From NCBI GenBank assembly GCA_023100825.1, contig CP095846.1, positions 992,001 through 1,056,000 on the forward strand: a DNA stretch of 64,000 bases, read 5' to 3'. The DNA comes from Nocardioidaceae bacterium SCSIO 66511 (lineage in GTDB: Bacteria; Actinomycetota; Actinomycetes; Propionibacteriales; Nocardioidaceae). A program made the position numbers and the translations under genes. Every line of letters begins with the position of its first letter. Position 1 is the first letter of the stretch. The notes beneath the pieces are model-generated. The model did not search any database. It was not told the origin of the DNA and worked only from the letters and a program-made list of their open reading frames with translations. Shown in pieces: positions 17,090 to 26,387 of this stretch.

Positions 17090-18305
17090 GGCGGACGCGG
17101 GAGTCCGTACGCTGGTCCGCTCGCAACTTGCGAGCGCGGTCGGCGACGGCAGTTTCTACGTCACATCGGCACTGTTCTTCGCGAATGTACTCGGCCTGAC
17201 TGCCACGCAGATCGGTGGCGCGCTGACGTTCGCCTGGACCTGCGGGTTCCTGCTGACGCCGATGATCGGTCGAATCGGCGACCGATACGGCCTGCGCGGC
17301 GCCGCTGTCGGACTGTCGCTGGTGACCTCCGCCGCGCTCGCAGCGTTCGTGCTGGCTCCGTCGACCGCCGCCTTCGTAGCCTCCCTGACCGTGTACGCGA
17401 TCGCGCAGAGCGGCGCATCGGCCGTACGCCAGGCGCTGCTCGTCCGTCTGGTGCCGCCCACCGAGCGCGTCGTCGTACGGGCACGACTTCAGGCGATCGT
17501 CAACGGCGGCATAGCGGCCGGTGCCGGTGTCGGTGGGCTCGCGCTCCACGCGGAAGCGCGCTGGGCGTACGTCGCGGTGTTTGCGCTCGACGCGTTGGCC
17601 TTCACGGTCAGTGCGGTGCTGCTGCTCCAGCTGGCGACCGTCGGCCCGTCGCCGCTCACGCGACGGAGCGGCATCAGTTTCGCGGTGATGCGCGATCGTC
17701 CGTACCTCGCGGCGGCGGGCCTCAATGCGGTGATGTACCTGTACATGCCGTTGTTGGGCGTTGCGCTTCCTCTCTACATCGCGCACAGCACCGATGCTCC
17801 CCGCTGGATGATCGCGATCCTGTTCGCCGCGAACACGCTGGGCGTACTCGCGCTTCAGATTCCGGCAGCGCGGCGCGTGACCGGTCTGGTCGGCGCGGCC
17901 GCGAGCGTACGGCGCGCCGGGTTGCTCCTGCTCGCTGCGTGCGTGGTCTTCTGGCTCGCGTCGGCGCCGGCGTCGCCACTGATCGCATCGGTCGTGCTGC
18001 TCGCCGCGGTCGCGCTACAGGTTCTCGCCGAGGTGCACCTCGCCGCCGGCTCCTGGGAGATCGGCTTCGCACTGGCCGACCCGCAACGACCGGGTGAATG
18101 GCAGGGCTTGTACAGCGTCGGCGTACCCGTCGCGCGGGCGATCGGACCAGTCGTACTCACCTCGGTCGTACTCGACTGGTCCGGTCCCGGATGGCTCGTG
18201 CTCGGCGGTGCGTTCGTTGCGGCGTCGTTCGCGTTGACTCCGGTCGTTGCCTGGGGTCGGCGTACGCGCACAGCCGAGACGTCTCGCCGGCCGATCGAGG
18301 CTTAG
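17070..18305 (+). CDS. MFS transporter
   Basis: 411 aa with about 12 hydrophobic segments. The MFS loop motif GRIGDRYGLRGAAVG lies between helices 2 and 3. The start overlaps the dsbA-like gene by 20 bp, so translation is coupled. Beside a MarR repressor and a thiol oxidoreductase it is probably a drug or toxic-compound exporter. The substrate is not evident. Confidence 0.85.
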   Translation: MHSRSPEADAGVRTLVRSQLASAVGDGSFYVTSALFFANVLGLTATQIGGALTFAWTCGFLLTPMIGRIGDRYGLRGAAVGLSLVTSAALAAFVLAPSTAAFVASLTVYAIAQSGASAVRQALLVRLVPPTERVVVRARLQAIVNGGIAAGAGVGGLALHAEARWAYVAVFALDALAFTVSAVLLLQLATVGPSPLTRRSGISFAVMRDRPYLAAAGLNAVMYLYMPLLGVALPLYIAHSTDAPRWMIAILFAANTLGVLALQIPAARRVTGLVGAAASVRRAGLLLLAACVVFWLASAPASPLIASVVLLAAVALQVLAEVHLAAGSWEIGFALADPQRPGEWQGLYSVGVPVARAIGPVVLTSVVLDWSGPGWLVLGGAFVAASFALTPVVAWGRRTRTAETSRRPIEA

Positions 18306-18328
18306 CGCGGCCGCTTAGCAGCGCAGTT

Positions 18329-18805
18329 CTACGAGGCGGCGCCCGCTGACGATGCGGCGGCGCCGCCTCGACGGCGCATGATGTAAGCGACCCACAGCAG
18401 GAAGACCTGTTCGTCGGCGGAAACGGACGAGTCGACCTCGAGCGTCGGCCGACTGCTCCAGAAACCCGCTCTGGCGCTGGTACCGACCTGTGCGCCGTCG
18501 CGCAGGACCCGGTAGCCGGACTGAAACATGCCCATCGGTTCGATGCGGTACGTCGCGCGGTCAGTCCGGATGTCCCATGCCTGGCGCATCATCGACGGGC
18601 GGGTCGCGACCATCCGAGGTTCGGGCTCGGGAGTGAGCGTGGCGCGCAGAGCGCGACTGCGCCTGGCGTACGACCAGTGCCGTGCATCGACCTCGGCTTC
18701 GGCGCGCTCACGCAGGTGGCTCGGCCAGATGGATGCGACAACGGCGTCGTCACGCAGGACTGGTACGGAGCCGCCGCGTTTGCGGCCCCAGACGAGTGCG
18801 TCCAC
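18329..18805 (-). CDS. Hypothetical protein, paralogue of its upstream neighbour
   Basis: 158 aa from GTG 18805, which starts 1 nt after the upstream stop. The protein has alternating short beta-type segments (WDIRTDRATYRIEPMG, YRVLRDGAQVG), a LEVDSSVSADEQVFLLW segment and a basic C-terminus. It aligns throughout with the 18807-19301 product. The repeated-strand pattern with a C-terminal hydrophobic helix recalls tubby-like beta-barrel proteins, but that is only an impression. Function is unknown. Confidence 0.7.
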   Translation of the reverse strand: MDALVWGRKRGGSVPVLRDDAVVASIWPSHLRERAEAEVDARHWSYARRSRALRATLTPEPEPRMVATRPSMMRQAWDIRTDRATYRIEPMGMFQSGYRVLRDGAQVGTSARAGFWSSRPTLEVDSSVSADEQVFLLWVAYIMRRRGGAAASSAGAAS

Positions 18806-18806
18806 G

Positions 18807-19301
18807 TCACATGCCTCCGACGTAGCCGCCGCTGTGTGCGGTGCCGGCCGACGGGCTCGGACCCATCGTCGATCCACCGGCGCCCGGGCTCTTGGCGCCG
18901 CGATGTTTAGCGCCGATCAGCCAGAACAGGAACACCTCGTGCTCGACCGGGACCGAGACCGAGAGGTCGAGCGATGCTCGTCGACCGCCGGACCCGCTGC
19001 CGATCTCACTACCCGCACGGCGTACGACGTAACGATTCCGGCCACTGCGCACAACCTCGTACGCGAGCCGCTCGGTCTGCACCCGCCAGGTCGAGCGATC
19101 GGCGCGGGTCGCGTGTGCGGCCGGCTTCTCGGCACCGGTGCGCTCGGCCCAGAGCCCGCCGCGGGCGGCGAAGAACAACCATTGCGTGCCCGCGATGTCG
19201 ACGTACGCGTCGTCGCGCTGCGCCGCATCGCGCAGGGTGGCGATCGCCGCTCCGTCGCGGACCACGGATCTGATGCCGTCGGATGTACTCCACGCGATCA
19301 T
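18807..19301 (-). CDS. Hypothetical protein, paralogue of its downstream neighbour
   Basis: 164 aa from the ATG at 19301 (MIAWSTSDGIRSVV). Segments QTERLAYEVVRSGRNRYVV and LDLSVSVPVEHEVFLFWLIG match the downstream gene in the same order. A Gly/Ser-rich tail ends it. The two genes form a tandem, cotranscribed pair with near-zero spacing. There is no signal peptide. I do not recognise a function. Confidence 0.7.
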   Translation of the reverse strand: MIAWSTSDGIRSVVRDGAAIATLRDAAQRDDAYVDIAGTQWLFFAARGGLWAERTGAEKPAAHATRADRSTWRVQTERLAYEVVRSGRNRYVVRRAGSEIGSGSGGRRASLDLSVSVPVEHEVFLFWLIGAKHRGAKSPGAGGSTMGPSPSAGTAHSGGYVGGM

Positions 19302-19323
19302 CTGCTCACCCCTCGAGACAAGT

Positions 19324-19375
19324 CTGGCGGATTCCCGTGGTGCCCGCCACTGCGACACCACGAAGAACCCGCCAG
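19324..19375 (-). terminator. Candidate terminator after citrate synthase
   Basis: CTGGCGG (19324-19330) and CCGCCAG (19369-19375) form the outer stem, and CGTGGTG (19336-19342) with CACCACG (19356-19362) the inner stem. It lies between the gltA stop and the start of the next minus-strand gene. Confidence 0.6.
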
Positions 19376-19396
19376 TTGAGGAGCGAACGTCTCAGC

Positions 19397-20719
19397 TCAT
19401 GCCCAGCGCTGGCCGCGCGGGGTGAAGTCGAGCGTACGGTCGCCGGTGTAGATCTGCTTCGGTCGGGCGATCTTCTGGTCCTTGTCGTCGACCAGCTCGA
19501 GCCACTGCGCCAGCCACCCGGCCGTACGCGGGATCGCGAACAGCACGGTGAACATCTCGGGCGGGAACTGCAGCGCCTCGTAGATCAGCCCCGAGTAGAA
19601 GTCGACGTTGGGGTAGAGCTTGCGGGAGACGAAGTACTCGTCTTCGAGCGCGATCTTCTCCAGCTCGAGTGCGATCTCCAGCAACGGGTTGACACCGGTC
19701 ACCTCGAACACGTCGTCGCAGGCCTTCTTGATGATCTTGGCTCGCGGGTCGTAGTTCTTGTAGACGCGGTGGCCGAAGCCCATCAGGCGCTCCTTGCCCT
19801 CCTTAACGCCTTCGATGAACTCGGGGACCTTCTCCTTGCTGCCGATGCGGCGCAACATGCGCAGCACCGCCTCGTTGGCGCCGCCGTGCAGCGGGCCGTA
19901 GAGCGCTGCGATACCGCCGGAGACCGCGGAGTACGGGTCGACCTGGCTGGAGCCGATCGAGCGTACGGCGTTGGCCGAGCAGTTCTGCTCATGATCGGCG
20001 TGCAGGATGAACAGCACTTCGAGTGCCTTGACGAGGCGCTCGTCGGCCGCGAACTTCGGCTCGCTCATCTTGAACAGCATCGCGAGGAAGTTCTCGGCGT
20101 AGCCGAGCTCGTTGTCCGGGTAGATGTACGGCTTGCCCTGCGCATGCCGGAATGCCCACGCCCCGAGAGTGGGCATCTTGGCGATCATGCGCACGATCTG
20201 CAGGTGCCGCGCCTCGGCGTCGAAGATGTTGCGCGCCTCGGGATAGAACGTCGACAACGCGCTGACGCCCGAGAGCAGCATGCCCATCGGGTGTGCGTCG
20301 TAGCGGAAGGCCTGCATGAGGTCCTTGACGTTCTCGTGCACGAAGGTGTGGAACGTGATTTCGTGCTGCCACGTCTCGTACTCGCTCTTGGACGGCAGCT
20401 CGCCGTGGATGAGGAGGTACGCGACCTCGAGGAAGTCGGAGTGCTCGGCCAACTGCTCGATCGGATAGCCGCGGTACTCGAGGATGCCCTTGTCACCGTC
20501 GATGTAGGTCACCGAGCTGCGACAGGAAGCGGTGTTGGTGAAGCCGGGGTCATAGACGGCTACTCCGGGCTCGTCGTCGTCGGCCTTGATCTTGCCGAGG
20601 TCGGATGCCCGGATGGCGCCTTCGGTGATGGGGATTTCGTACTCCGTGCCCGTCCTGTTGTCGCGGACGGTCAGCGAGGAGCCGGCAGAGTTGCCAGCGG
20701 AGGCAGTGTCATTCGACAC
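19397..20719 (-). CDS. gltA: Citrate synthase
   Basis: 440 aa, the hexameric (type II) length. It condenses acetyl-CoA and oxaloacetate. Catalytic residues are visible: His in LHADHEQNCS, His in GPLHGGANEA and Asp in NYDPRAK, with the MGFGHRVYK motif. The GTG at 20719 has AAGGAGAG eight bases upstream and begins SNDTASAG. The open frame continues to 20779 but without conservation. It is transcribed away from rplM; the 404-bp region between holds both promoters. Confidence 0.95.
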   Translation of the reverse strand: MSNDTASAGNSAGSSLTVRDNRTGTEYEIPITEGAIRASDLGKIKADDDEPGVAVYDPGFTNTASCRSSVTYIDGDKGILEYRGYPIEQLAEHSDFLEVAYLLIHGELPSKSEYETWQHEITFHTFVHENVKDLMQAFRYDAHPMGMLLSGVSALSTFYPEARNIFDAEARHLQIVRMIAKMPTLGAWAFRHAQGKPYIYPDNELGYAENFLAMLFKMSEPKFAADERLVKALEVLFILHADHEQNCSANAVRSIGSSQVDPYSAVSGGIAALYGPLHGGANEAVLRMLRRIGSKEKVPEFIEGVKEGKERLMGFGHRVYKNYDPRAKIIKKACDDVFEVTGVNPLLEIALELEKIALEDEYFVSRKLYPNVDFYSGLIYEALQFPPEMFTVLFAIPRTAGWLAQWLELVDDKDQKIARPKQIYTGDRTLDFTPRGQRWA

Positions 20720-20961
20720 GACGGCTCTCCTTGGGGTCTCGGGGCCCGCGGTCGCAGGCCGGAACGCCCCGACCGACAAGTTCGCGGTTGCGTAACCCAG
20801 CTCAGGACGTCTGCGTCATAGATTCTTTAGTGGGGTCCAACCTAAACCCGCTCGGATGGTGAGACGATGCCGGGTGCGTACGCGCGCGGGGCCGGGTGGG
20901 AGGCCGGGATCGGCGTCCCGAGCAGGGTCGTGCCCGAGCGCTTGCCGGGCCAACCCCCGTT

Positions 20962-20991
20962 TTGACCGCCTATGCGGTCGGGAGGTATTCT
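20962..20991 (+). promoter_or_regulatory. Promoter of rplM-rpsI, followed by a ~125-nt leader
   Basis: TTGACC (20962-20967), 18 bp, TATTCT (20986-20991). The predicted transcript starts near 20998 and has a leader of about 125 nt before rplM. L13 operons in other bacteria carry autoregulatory leaders, so a structured leader is possible here. The rest of the gltA-rplM gap holds an AT-rich stretch (20818-20848), probably the gltA promoter. Confidence 0.6.
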
Positions 20992-21123
20992 GAGTGGTCG
21001 TTGTGCCTAGGTCGTCCAAGGTGGCCTGGCGCCGACGAAACCCCGCCTGCGGCAACCCGGTCGATGACCGATGCGCTCACGGCGGCCTGACAGACTCATC
21101 GACTCGAAACGAAGGTCAACCAC

Positions 21124-21567
21124 GTGCCTACGTACAGCCCGAAGCCTGGCGACGTCCAGCGTGAGTGGCGCGTCATCGACGCCGAAGACGTCGTGCTCGG
21201 CAAGCTCGCCGTCCAGGCCGCGACGCTGCTGCGCGGCAAGCACAAGCCGACGTTCGCTCCGCATCTCGACACCGGCGACTTCGTCGTCATCGTGAACGCG
21301 GACAAGGTCGCTCTTTCGGGCAACAAGCGCGCCGACAAGATGTCGTACCGGCACAGTGGCTTCCCGGGCGGGCTGAAGTCCGCCTCGTACGGAGACCTGC
21401 TCGAGAAGGACCCCCGCAAGGTCGTCGAGAAGGCGGTGTGGGGCATGCTCCCGAAGAACCGTCTCGGCCGCTCCCTGATGAGCAAGCTGAAGGTCTACGC
21501 GGGTCCGGACCACCCGCACAAGGCCCAGCAGCCGCAGCCGTACGAGATCACCCAGATCGCTCAGTAG
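21124..21567 (+). CDS. rplM: 50S ribosomal protein L13
   Basis: 147 aa from a GTG start. Hallmarks are [35 protein letters not shown], the [14 protein letters not shown] loop and [11 protein letters not shown]13 is an early 50S assembly protein. AACGAAGG acts as a weak ribosome-binding site. It forms an operon with rpsI. Confidence 0.98.
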   Translation: MPTYSPKPGDVQREWRVIDAEDVVLGKLAVQAATLLRGKHKPTFAPHLDTGDFVVIVNADKVALSGNKRADKMSYRHSGFPGGLKSASYGDLLEKDPRKVVEKAVWGMLPKNRLGRSLMSKLKVYAGPDHPHKAQQPQPYEITQIAQ

Positions 21568-21600
21568 AGCACCGAACCGTAAGCCCGAGTGAGGAACCCC

Positions 21601-22110
21601 GTGGCAGACACGACAACGCAGACCGACGAGACCGAGGCCGAGTTCACGACCGACGAGCGCGGTGTTGCGTACAGCTCCGAAAGCGCGCCGTCGGCGGATG
21701 CGCCCCTGCGCCCCGCGACGATCGCCCCGGCCGCGGCGACAGGTCGACGCAAGCAGGCCATCGCCCGCGTTCGGATCGTTCCCGGCAGCGGCAAGTGGTC
21801 GGTCAACGGTCGTGAGCTGGACGGATACTTCCCGAACAAGCTGCACCAGCAGATCGTGAACGAGCCGTTCGTGCTCGCCGAGCTCGCCGACCGGTTCGAT
21901 GTCATCGCCCGCGTCAGCGGCGGCGGCATGACCGGTCAGGCCGGTGCCCTCCGGCTCGGTGTCGCACGTGCGCTGAACGCCGTCGACGCCGAGGCCAACC
22001 GCCCGACGTTGAAGAAGGCCGGCCTGCTGACCCGTGACGCCCGGGTCAAGGAACGCAAGAAGGCCGGTCTGAAGAAGGCGCGTAAGGCGCCTCAGTACAG
22101 CAAGCGCTGA
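21601..22110 (+). CDS. rpsI: 30S ribosomal protein S9
   Basis: 169 aa from the GTG at 21601, with GAGGAA ahead. The N-terminal 45 residues are an acidic/Ala-rich extension usual in actinobacteria. The S9 domain follows ([44 protein letters not shown]) and ends KAPQYSKR, the tail that reaches the P-site tRNA. Confidence 0.97.
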   Translation: MADTTTQTDETEAEFTTDERGVAYSSESAPSADAPLRPATIAPAAATGRRKQAIARVRIVPGSGKWSVNGRELDGYFPNKLHQQIVNEPFVLAELADRFDVIARVSGGGMTGQAGALRLGVARALNAVDAEANRPTLKKAGLLTRDARVKERKKAGLKKARKAPQYSKR

Positions 22111-22123
22111 TCCCCGGGGCATC

Positions 22124-23470
22124 GTGGGCCGGTTGTTCGGCACCGATGGAGTACGAGGGGTCGCGAACCGCGATCTGACCGCCGAGGTGGCGGTCGACCT
22201 CGCAGTAGCCGCGGCGCACGTGCTCGGTGAGGCCGGCGCCTTCGCCGACCAGCGTCCGGTTGCGGTCGTGGGCACCGACTCACGCGCCTCCGGTGAGTTC
22301 CTCGAGTCCGCCGTCGTCGCCGGTCTTGCCTCGGCCGGCGTCGACGTTCATCGCATCGGCATTCTGCCCACACCGGGCGTCGCGTACCTCACGGCGGCGC
22401 TCGAGGCCGATATCGGTGTGATGATCTCGGCCAGCCACAATCCGATGCCCGATAACGGCATCAAGTTCCTCACTCGTGGCGGCCATAAGCTCGACGACTC
22501 CGTCGAGGACGCGATCGAGCGTCGACTGCGCGAGCCGTGGGATCGCCCCACCGGCGCGCGCGTCGGCCGAGTCGGGCTCAGCGACACCGCCCGCGCGACG
22601 TACGCCCGGCATCTGGTCGGTACGGTCGAGACGTCACTCGACGGGCTCAAACTCGTGGTCGACTGTGCGAACGGTGCGGCGAGCCAGGTGGCGCCCGAGG
22701 TGCTCCGGACGCTCGGGGCAGACGTCGTCGCCATCAACGCGGCGCCCAACGGCATCAACATCAACGACGGATGCGGCTCGACCCATATGGAGTCGCTGCT
22801 CGAGGCGGTCGTCGAGCACGGTGCCTCGGCCGGGTTCGCCTTCGACGGCGACGCCGACCGATGCCTTGCCGTCGACGCCGACGGCAACCTCGTCGACGGC
22901 GACCAGATCCTGGCCGTGCTCGCGCTCGCGATGCACGATGCGGGCGAGCTTGTCGACGAAACGGTCGTCGGTACGGTGATGACCAACCTCGGGTTCGTCC
23001 AGGCGATGCAACGTAGTGGCATCGAGGTGGTCCAGACCGCGGTCGGCGACCGCTACATCCTGGAGTCGATGCGTTCGCGCGGGTTCAACCTCGGTGGCGA
23101 GCAGTCCGGACACGTGATCATGAGCGATCACGCGACGACCGGTGACGGGGTCCTCACCTCGCTGCAGGTCGCTGCGCGGATGGCTCGCACCGGCCGATCG
23201 CTCGCCGATCTCGCCTCCGTGATGACTCGTCTGCCGCAGGTGCTCGTCAACGTCGACGGTGTCGACAAGACACGTACCGACGTCGAGCCGAGGCTCGTCG
23301 CCGCCGTCGCGGCCGCCGAGGAGCAGCTCGGCACGACCGGCCGGGTGCTGCTGCGGCCGTCGGGCACCGAGCCGGTCGTACGCGTGATGGTGGAGGCCAC
23401 CTCGAGGGAGGCGGCCGAAGGCGTTGCCGACCAGCTCGCCGGAGTCGTACGAGAGACGCTGGCGCTGTAG
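22124..23470 (+). CDS. glmM: Phosphoglucosamine mutase
   Basis: 448 aa from a GTG start 13 bp after rpsI. It converts glucosamine-6-phosphate to glucosamine-1-phosphate for UDP-GlcNAc. The active-site phosphoserine lies in ISASHNP (Ser near 104), the metal loop is DGDADR (about 243-248), and GGEQSGH and [12 protein letters not shown] complete the family set. Together with glmS downstream it supplies peptidoglycan precursors. Confidence 0.97.
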   Translation: MGRLFGTDGVRGVANRDLTAEVAVDLAVAAAHVLGEAGAFADQRPVAVVGTDSRASGEFLESAVVAGLASAGVDVHRIGILPTPGVAYLTAALEADIGVMISASHNPMPDNGIKFLTRGGHKLDDSVEDAIERRLREPWDRPTGARVGRVGLSDTARATYARHLVGTVETSLDGLKLVVDCANGAASQVAPEVLRTLGADVVAINAAPNGININDGCGSTHMESLLEAVVEHGASAGFAFDGDADRCLAVDADGNLVDGDQILAVLALAMHDAGELVDETVVGTVMTNLGFVQAMQRSGIEVVQTAVGDRYILESMRSRGFNLGGEQSGHVIMSDHATTGDGVLTSLQVAARMARTGRSLADLASVMTRLPQVLVNVDGVDKTRTDVEPRLVAAVAAAEEQLGTTGRVLLRPSGTEPVVRVMVEATSREAAEGVADQLAGVVRETLAL

Positions 23471-23491
23471 CGACCCGATACGGTGACGGCC

Positions 23492-23959
23492 ATGCCGACA
23501 CCCGACTTCATTCTCGAGCTGCGCGAGCAGATCGGGCACGCCCCGTTGTGGTTGCCCGGCGTCACGGCGGTCGTCGTCGACGGGCCGCGGGTGCTGCTCG
23601 TGCGCCGCTCCGACAATGGCGAATGGGCACCCGTGACGGGCATCGTGGATCCCGAGGAGGAGCCGGCGCGGGCGGCCGTACGCGAGGTGCTCGAGGAGAC
23701 CTGCGTCGTCGCCGAGGCCGACCGCCTGGCAAGAACCGGGGTTTCGCCGTTACGGGCGCATGCCAACGGAGACCTGGCGGCGTACCTCGATCTGACGTTC
23801 CGGTGCAGCTACGTCGGTGGCGAGGCGCGGGTGGGCGATGACGAGTCGCTCGAGGTCGGGTGGTTCGAAACCGACGCCCTACCGGAGCTGCGCGACGAGC
23901 ATCGCGCTCGGATCGAGGCCGCGTTGGAGGACCGCCTCGACGCGCAGTTCGTACGCTGA
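23492..23959 (+). CDS. Nudix hydrolase
   Basis: 155 aa. The Nudix box spans residues 50-72 (GIVDPEEEPARAAVREVLEE then TC), with Cys where the consensus has Gly after EET. Nudix enzymes hydrolyse nucleoside-diphosphate derivatives. The ATG at 23492 sits 7 nt after TACGGT (23479-23484), supporting a leaderless start; GTG 23483 is the alternative. Substrate unknown. Confidence 0.85.
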   Translation: MPTPDFILELREQIGHAPLWLPGVTAVVVDGPRVLLVRRSDNGEWAPVTGIVDPEEEPARAAVREVLEETCVVAEADRLARTGVSPLRAHANGDLAAYLDLTFRCSYVGGEARVGDDESLEVGWFETDALPELRDEHRARIEAALEDRLDAQFVR

Positions 23960-23973
23960 CCTCGGCCGGCGAG

Positions 23974-24408
23974 TCAGCCAGCGAGCGGGTTGAGCGTACG
24001 AAGGCCGGTGAAGCGTGCGAACCCGCGATCGAGCGTGACCATGGTTGCGTCGTGCTCCATCGCCAACGCGGCGAGGTACGCGTCGGGCACGTCGTTGCCG
24101 CGCAGGCGTAGTGAGGTGACGAAATCGCCGAAGATCGACCAATGTCGACCGCTCGGTCGCACTGCCCGCACCGCGGGCGCATTCAACAGCGCGGTTCCGA
24201 ATGCGATGCAGTCTTCGGGACTTGACGGGGTGCGGAAGACGCGGTGCTGCGTCGTGATCCGCGTGGCCGCGGAGAGGACGAACTCACTGACCCCGACCGG
24301 CTCGGTTCCGTTGATGCGGTCGGTCAACCAACTGTGCAGTTTGCCGGCTGCCTCGGACTCGCCGGGGCGCATGCCGTGCACGCATACATTGACGTCAAGG
24401 AACAACAT
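23974..24408 (-). CDS. vapC: VapC-like PIN-domain toxin (ribonuclease)
   Basis: 144 aa. PIN-domain acidic residues are in place: Asp5 (MLFLDVN), Glu42 (SEFVL), Asp109 (DVPDAYLAALA) and Asp127 (TLDRGF). VapC toxins cleave tRNA or rRNA with Mg2+. The start at 24408 overlaps the antitoxin gene by 14 bp, the usual coupling. The C-terminal FARFTGLRTLNPL is typical. Confidence 0.9.
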   Translation of the reverse strand: MLFLDVNVCVHGMRPGESEAAGKLHSWLTDRINGTEPVGVSEFVLSAATRITTQHRVFRTPSSPEDCIAFGTALLNAPAVRAVRPSGRHWSIFGDFVTSLRLRGNDVPDAYLAALAMEHDATMVTLDRGFARFTGLRTLNPLAG

Positions 24409-24664
24409 GGCTGCCCGGCTCATTGTCGCCCAGTAGCTCGGCCAACTGCTCCTTGTCGTACAGGTCGACGCCTGGCTGTAGCCCCGGTGGGTCATAGGTG
24501 AACTGCGGCAACTCGTAGCGCTCGCCGGTCTGCCGGGTCTCGTACTCGTTGATCAGCTTGCGCAATGCATCCTCCAGCACGGATCCGATCGTGCGGTGCG
24601 AACGCGCGGCGATCAGCTTCGCCTCGGCAAGGAGATGCTCGTCGATGTTCACCGTCGTGCGCAT
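24395..24664 (-). CDS. vapB: VapB-like ribbon-helix-helix antitoxin
   Basis: 89 aa. The N-terminal MRTTVNIDEHLLAEAKLIAA is a ribbon-helix-helix DNA-binding domain. The C-terminal third (PPGLQPGVDLYDKEQLAELL) is the likely toxin-binding part. The ATG is 6 nt after TATGAT (24676-24671), a leaderless pattern. Upstream, repeated CTTGATG/ATGATG words could be the autoregulatory operator. Confidence 0.88.
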   Translation of the reverse strand: MRTTVNIDEHLLAEAKLIAARSHRTIGSVLEDALRKLINEYETRQTGERYELPQFTYDPPGLQPGVDLYDKEQLAELLGDNEPGSHVVP

Positions 24665-24801
24665 GGATGCATCATATCATCATCAAGAGCGCATCAAGAT
24701 GCGCCGATTCGAGGCCTCTGTTCGCGCAGTACGTACGCGGATGGTCTGCTCCTTAGGCTCGGCTCCGCCGTTCCACCGTCCGACCGACCTCGAAGGAACC
24801 C

Positions 24802-25947
24802 ATGACCTTCCGCCGTGCCCTCGCGGGAACCGCCATCGCGCTCAGCGCCCTCGTAACCGTCGCCGTGCCGGCGGCGAGTGCATCCGACGACCCCGCCTCA
24901 TCGCACACCGACACCCAGGAGTCGTTGGACCGTCTGCGCAGGGAATGGACCGCCCCGGGCGCGGTCGTCGTTGCGGGTGACGACAACGGCGACTGGACCG
25001 TCAGCAGCGGCTCGGCGGTGCTCGGTCAGAACCGCCCGATCGGGCCGGACGACAAGTTCCGGGTCGGCAGCCTGACCAAGACGTTCACCGCGTCGATCGT
25101 GATGCAGCTCGTCGACGAGGGAAAGGTCTCGCTGGACGAGCCGGTCGAGACGTACCTGCCGGGGGTCGTCGCCGGCAAGAACGACGGTACGAAGATCACT
25201 GTCCGCGACCTGCTGCAGCACACCAGCGGCATACCCGACTACCTGCAGATCGAGCGAATGCTCGACCTGATGAACCAGTTCAAGGCACACACCTTGGCCG
25301 AGGTCGCCTCGTGGGGCCTGTCGAAGCCGTCGCAGTTCGAGCCCGGCACGGAGTACGCCTACTCGAACACCAACTACATCATCCTCGGCATGGTGATCGA
25401 GAAGGTCACCGGCAGCTCGTACGGTCAGGAGCTGTCGTCGCGGATCATCGAGCCGCTCGGCCTGACCAACACCTACCTACCGGAGCCGCAGCACAAGCCG
25501 ATCGAGGGCCCGCACGTACGCGGCTACTTCGGGCAGCAGTTCGCGTACCTCGACGTGACCGAGCTGATCGAGCCGTCGATGGGTCTCAGTGGTGGCGGGA
25601 TGGTCTCGACCGGCAGCGACGCGGCGACGTTCATGCAGGCCCTCGCCGACGGCGAGGTCGTGCCGCAGAGCCTGCTGGACGAGATGCACGCGCCGAACGA
25701 CCTGCCGGGCAGCGCTCCGGACTACGGCCTCGGCGTCGACAAGTTCGAGCTGCCGTGCGGCGGCGAAGCGTACGGCCACTACGGCATCTGGCCGGGCTAC
25801 CAGACCATTGCCGCGGCCACCGATGACGGGCGACATGCGTTCGTCGGCATGAACGTGCTCAACTTCGCCGACGCCAGCGCCGGCAAGAGCGGCGGTGCCA
25901 TCGAGGGGCGGATGAACACGATGATCACTGCGCTCTGCGACAACTGA
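24802..25947 (+). CDS. Secreted serine hydrolase (class C beta-lactamase / DD-peptidase family)
   Basis: 381 aa with a Sec signal (cleavage near ASA-SDD, residue 28). Catalytic motifs are Ser90-x-x-Lys93 (SLTK), Tyr-Ser-Asn (EYAYSN, about 185) and HYG (near 335). The family covers D-Ala-D-Ala carboxypeptidases, esterases and beta-lactamases. Transpeptidase-like cell-wall trimming is likely but not provable here. AAGGAA precedes the ATG. Confidence 0.87.
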   Translation: MTFRRALAGTAIALSALVTVAVPAASASDDPASSHTDTQESLDRLRREWTAPGAVVVAGDDNGDWTVSSGSAVLGQNRPIGPDDKFRVGSLTKTFTASIVMQLVDEGKVSLDEPVETYLPGVVAGKNDGTKITVRDLLQHTSGIPDYLQIERMLDLMNQFKAHTLAEVASWGLSKPSQFEPGTEYAYSNTNYIILGMVIEKVTGSSYGQELSSRIIEPLGLTNTYLPEPQHKPIEGPHVRGYFGQQFAYLDVTELIEPSMGLSGGGMVSTGSDAATFMQALADGEVVPQSLLDEMHAPNDLPGSAPDYGLGVDKFELPCGGEAYGHYGIWPGYQTIAAATDDGRHAFVGMNVLNFADASAGKSGGAIEGRMNTMITALCDN

Positions 25948-25984
25948 GTCTCCCGAGGCGACCGTCGGCGTGAAACGTCGGCGG

Positions 25985-26341
25985 TCAGCCCCGGCGCAGG
26001 TCGTGCAGCGAGTCGGCGAGCCGCCTACGTTGGTCGGCGAGGTCGTCGAGGCGTCTGTCGATCACCTCGAGCCGCTCGGCGTACGTCGCGAGGGCATGGT
26101 CGGGCTCGTCGCAGTCGTTGAGGTCGCCCAGGCGTAGGCAGGGCTCTAGCTCCTTGACGCCCTCGATGGTCAGCCCTCGGGCCAGCAGAGCGGTGATGTT
26201 GCGGACCCGTCGCACGGCCGTCTCGTCGTACTCGCGCCAGCCGGCGGCGGTGCGACGGGCCGAGATGAGCTCGTGTTGCTCGTAGTAGCGCAGCGAGCGC
26301 CGACTCGCTCCGGTCCGTTCGGCGAGTTGTCCGATCCGCAT
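25985..26341 (-). CDS. MerR family transcriptional regulator
   Basis: 118 aa starting MRIGQLAERTGASRRSLRYYEQ, the MerR winged helix-turn-helix. A coiled-coil segment follows (ERLEVIDRRLDDLADQRRRL). Two Cys (EPCLRL, NDCDEP) lie before the coiled coil but do not match a known metal-binding set. It is divergent from the SDR gene with a dyad in between, so it probably activates that promoter. Confidence 0.87.
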   Translation of the reverse strand: MRIGQLAERTGASRRSLRYYEQHELISARRTAAGWREYDETAVRRVRNITALLARGLTIEGVKELEPCLRLGDLNDCDEPDHALATYAERLEVIDRRLDDLADQRRRLADSLHDLRRG

Positions 26342-26355
26342 CCTGATACTCCGAC

Positions 26356-26387
26356 TTGCAGTTGACACCAGTGTCAGTACCTAGCGT
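26356..26387 (+). promoter_or_regulatory. MerR-type promoter of the SDR gene
   Basis: TTGCAG (26356-26361), a 20-bp spacer and TAGCGT (26382-26387). The dyad TGACAC-CA-GTGTCA (26363-26376) lies in the over-long spacer, as in MerR-activated promoters. The ATG at 26395 follows after 7 nt, so the transcript is predicted leaderless. Confidence 0.65.

Noticed and set aside
18807-19361. Longer start of the 18807 gene at 19361
   Set aside because: The extra 20 residues overlap the terminator hairpin of gltA and lack similarity to the paralogue; ATG 19301 aligns better.
20827-20845. Iron-box-like sequence upstream of gltA
   Set aside because: Only about 13 of 19 positions fit the consensus and the palindrome is broken in the centre; too weak to call.
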